A DNA stretch of 7,387 bases from Flammeovirgaceae bacterium (GTDB taxonomy: Bacteria > Bacteroidota > Bacteroidia > Cytophagales > Cyclobacteriaceae), in assembly GCA_022616575.1 (NCBI GenBank), contig JAKEEN010000282.1, positions 1-7,387 of the forward strand. Reading direction: 5' to 3'. The notes beneath the pieces were generated by a model. It was given only the letters and a program-made list of their open reading frames with translations. It was not told the origin of the DNA and did no database searches. This document shows positions 6,210 through 7,387 of this stretch, piece by piece (within the stretch, counting starts at the first letter, position 1; every line of letters starts with the position of its first letter). The translations under genes and the position numbers were made by a program.

Positions 6210-7208
6210 CTAGACTCCTTGATGAAGCGTCTGGATTTGCTTTTTAAGTTGGTCAACCGACAGCCACTTTAAATTTGTAGCTGAGTCGTATTCAAAATCA
6301 GCCGGTACCCGTTTTGCTCCAGGCAGTTGTACGTGCCGGTCAACCGATGCGCTGTCAGGTAATACCACGTAGCAAGTTGGCATTTCCACCGTGCGCGAGG
6401 CTTCAAACCTTGATACCATCAGCTCGCTGAGTTTTTCACCGCTACGGATCCCAACTTCTCTCAAACTACATTCGGGGGCAATGGCTTCGGCCACCGTTGT
6501 AATTTTGTAAGACGGTGCTTTCGGAACAAAAATCTCGCCTCCCAAACTGCTGTCAAGGGCATGCATCACGATATCAATACCCTCCTGCATGGTGATGCTG
6601 AAGCGCGTCATATTTAAATCTGTAATTGGTAATTCGCCACTGTCTTTGATCTTTGAAAAAAAAGGAACAACTGATCCGCGAGAGCCTAGCACGTTGGCGT
6701 ATCTTACTACACTGAAAACAGAGCTTGTGTTTTTAGGGCTCGTATTGGCACTCACCACTAATTTTTCTAAATAAAGTTTTGAAGCTCCGTATGCATTTAT
6801 CGGCATTACGGCCTTGTCGGTAGAAAGAGCCACTACCTTTTCAACCTGATGAAAAAGCGCAGCTTCCACCAGGTTTTGTGTACCCAGTACATTCGTTTTA
6901 TAGCACTCGAGCGGGTTTGACTCAGCGATGGGAACATGCTTCATAGCTGCGGCATGGACAACAATGTGAATGTTCTTCATAACCTCCATGAGCCGGTCTT
7001 TGTCACGTACATCGCCAATGAAAAAGTGAACCTTGGATTGATGGGCCTTATTCAGGGCGTTAGAAAGGTCATATTGCTTTTGCTCATCTCGAGACAGAAT
7101 GAAGATTCTTTTCAAATCAGCATGTTTATCGAGGAGGTATTTAAGAAAGGCAGTACCAAATGAGCCGGTACCACCCACAACTAGAATGTTTTTATTTTTC
7201 AGCGTCAT
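6210..7208 (-). CDS. pseB: UDP-N-acetylglucosamine 4,6-dehydratase (inverting), PseB-type
   Basis: The enzyme is a soluble short-chain dehydrogenase/reductase that removes water from UDP-GlcNAc and inverts C5. The product is UDP-2-acetamido-2,6-dideoxy-beta-L-arabino-hex-4-ulose, the first step toward pseudaminic acid and some other 6-deoxy-amino sugars. Its 332 residues fit the family. The NAD(P) loop is VVGGTGSFG (10-18), followed by GDVRDKDRL (65-73). The PseB-type signature AAAMKHVPIAESNPLE (86-101) and NVLGTQNL (106-113) are present. The active-site set is T130-D131-K132 with Y140 and K144 (AYGASK). The C-terminal SATNLKWLS is typical of the family. ATG 7208..7206 was chosen because it forms an ATGA overlap with the upstream stop; a TTG three codons earlier is less likely. 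No pseC, pseF, pseG, pseH or pseI is visible, so pseudaminic acid as end product is unproven. CapD-like or FlaA1-like relatives are the main alternative names. Confidence 0.9.
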   Translation of the reverse strand: MTLKNKNILVVGGTGSFGTAFLKYLLDKHADLKRIFILSRDEQKQYDLSNALNKAHQSKVHFFIGDVRDKDRLMEVMKNIHIVVHAAAMKHVPIAESNPLECYKTNVLGTQNLVEAALFHQVEKVVALSTDKAVMPINAYGASKLYLEKLVVSANTSPKNTSSVFSVVRYANVLGSRGSVVPFFSKIKDSGELPITDLNMTRFSITMQEGIDIVMHALDSSLGGEIFVPKAPSYKITTVAEAIAPECSLREVGIRSGEKLSELMVSRFEASRTVEMPTCYVVLPDSASVDRHVQLPGAKRVPADFEYDSATNLKWLSVDQLKKQIQTLHQGV

Positions 7209-7387
7209 GAAGCGCAAAGGTAAGTAATCGCCTCTTTAAATTTTTTGTTCAGGTTTTCAAAGCCACGATATTCCAACCCGGCCTGCCGGCAATGCCATCT
7301 GAGTTCTTCTTTATTACGTTTCAAAAACTGATCGATCTCCGGGTATGCTTGTTTAATATACTCTTCTTGGAAATCTTTAACCACTAC
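7205..7387 (-). CDS. Unrecognised protein, C-terminal 60 residues
   Basis: An open frame enters from the right edge and ends at TGA 7207..7205, overlapping the pseB start codon as ATGA. The 60 visible residues are rich in charged and aromatic positions: KDFQEEYIKQAYPEIDQFL (4-22), then RNKEELRWHCRQAGLEYRGF and LNKKFKEAITYL. They look mainly alpha-helical and cytoplasmic, with no membrane segment. I do not recognise the family. Translational coupling to pseB suggests a role in the same surface-glycan pathway, such as a sugar-nucleotide or transfer enzyme, but nothing in these residues shows it. The gene is truncated only by the window edge. Confidence 0.7.
   Translation of the reverse strand, partial: VVVKDFQEEYIKQAYPEIDQFLKRNKEELRWHCRQAGLEYRGFENLNKKFKEAITYLCAS

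Overview
The window looks like a piece of a Bacteroidota chromosome, probably Cytophagales-like. The evidence is a large PKD-repeat surface protein ending in a type IX secretion (T9SS) sorting domain, few convincing Shine-Dalgarno sites, a TAnnTTTG-type -7 box ahead of the Lrp-like gene, and moderately AT-rich DNA. The order-level placement is inference. Every supported gene is on the minus strand, so transcription runs from high to low coordinates.

Region 7387 to 4553 is a compact surface-glycan block. It holds the C-terminal 60 codons of an unrecognised protein, then pseB (UDP-GlcNAc 4,6-dehydratase, inverting), an FkbM-family methyltransferase and a family 2 glycosyltransferase. The junctions are an ATGA overlap, a 12-nt gap and an 11-nt overlap, as expected for one operon. 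The set suggests synthesis and decoration of a 6-deoxy-amino-sugar surface polysaccharide or glycan.

Region 4482 to 1486 is one 999-codon reading frame for a secreted multidomain protein. From the N-terminus it has a signal peptide, the first half of a PKD domain, six repeats of about 51 residues that look like a beta-propeller, the second half of that PKD domain, six more PKD-type domains and a T9SS C-terminal sorting domain. A single in-frame TGA at 3327..3325 splits it. The codon sits where PKD domains normally have glycine, so a GGA to TGA change (or a sequencing error) is the simplest reading. As given, the N-terminal half has an export signal but no sorting domain, and the C-terminal half has a sorting domain but no export signal.

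Region 1440 to 1 is regulatory and metabolic. A candidate -7 box and a short inverted repeat precede an Lrp/AsnC-family regulator. A PyrR-like phosphoribosyltransferase follows almost without a gap. Then comes an AT-rich intergenic stretch of degenerate 7-bp repeats that can fold into a 15-bp hairpin, and finally the first 108 codons of panB (pantothenate synthesis), which runs off the left edge.

No RNA genes, CRISPR arrays, insertion sequences or gene-free stretches over 300 bases were seen. No clearly new system was found. The points most worth following are the stop-interrupted propeller-in-PKD protein and the heptamer hairpin.
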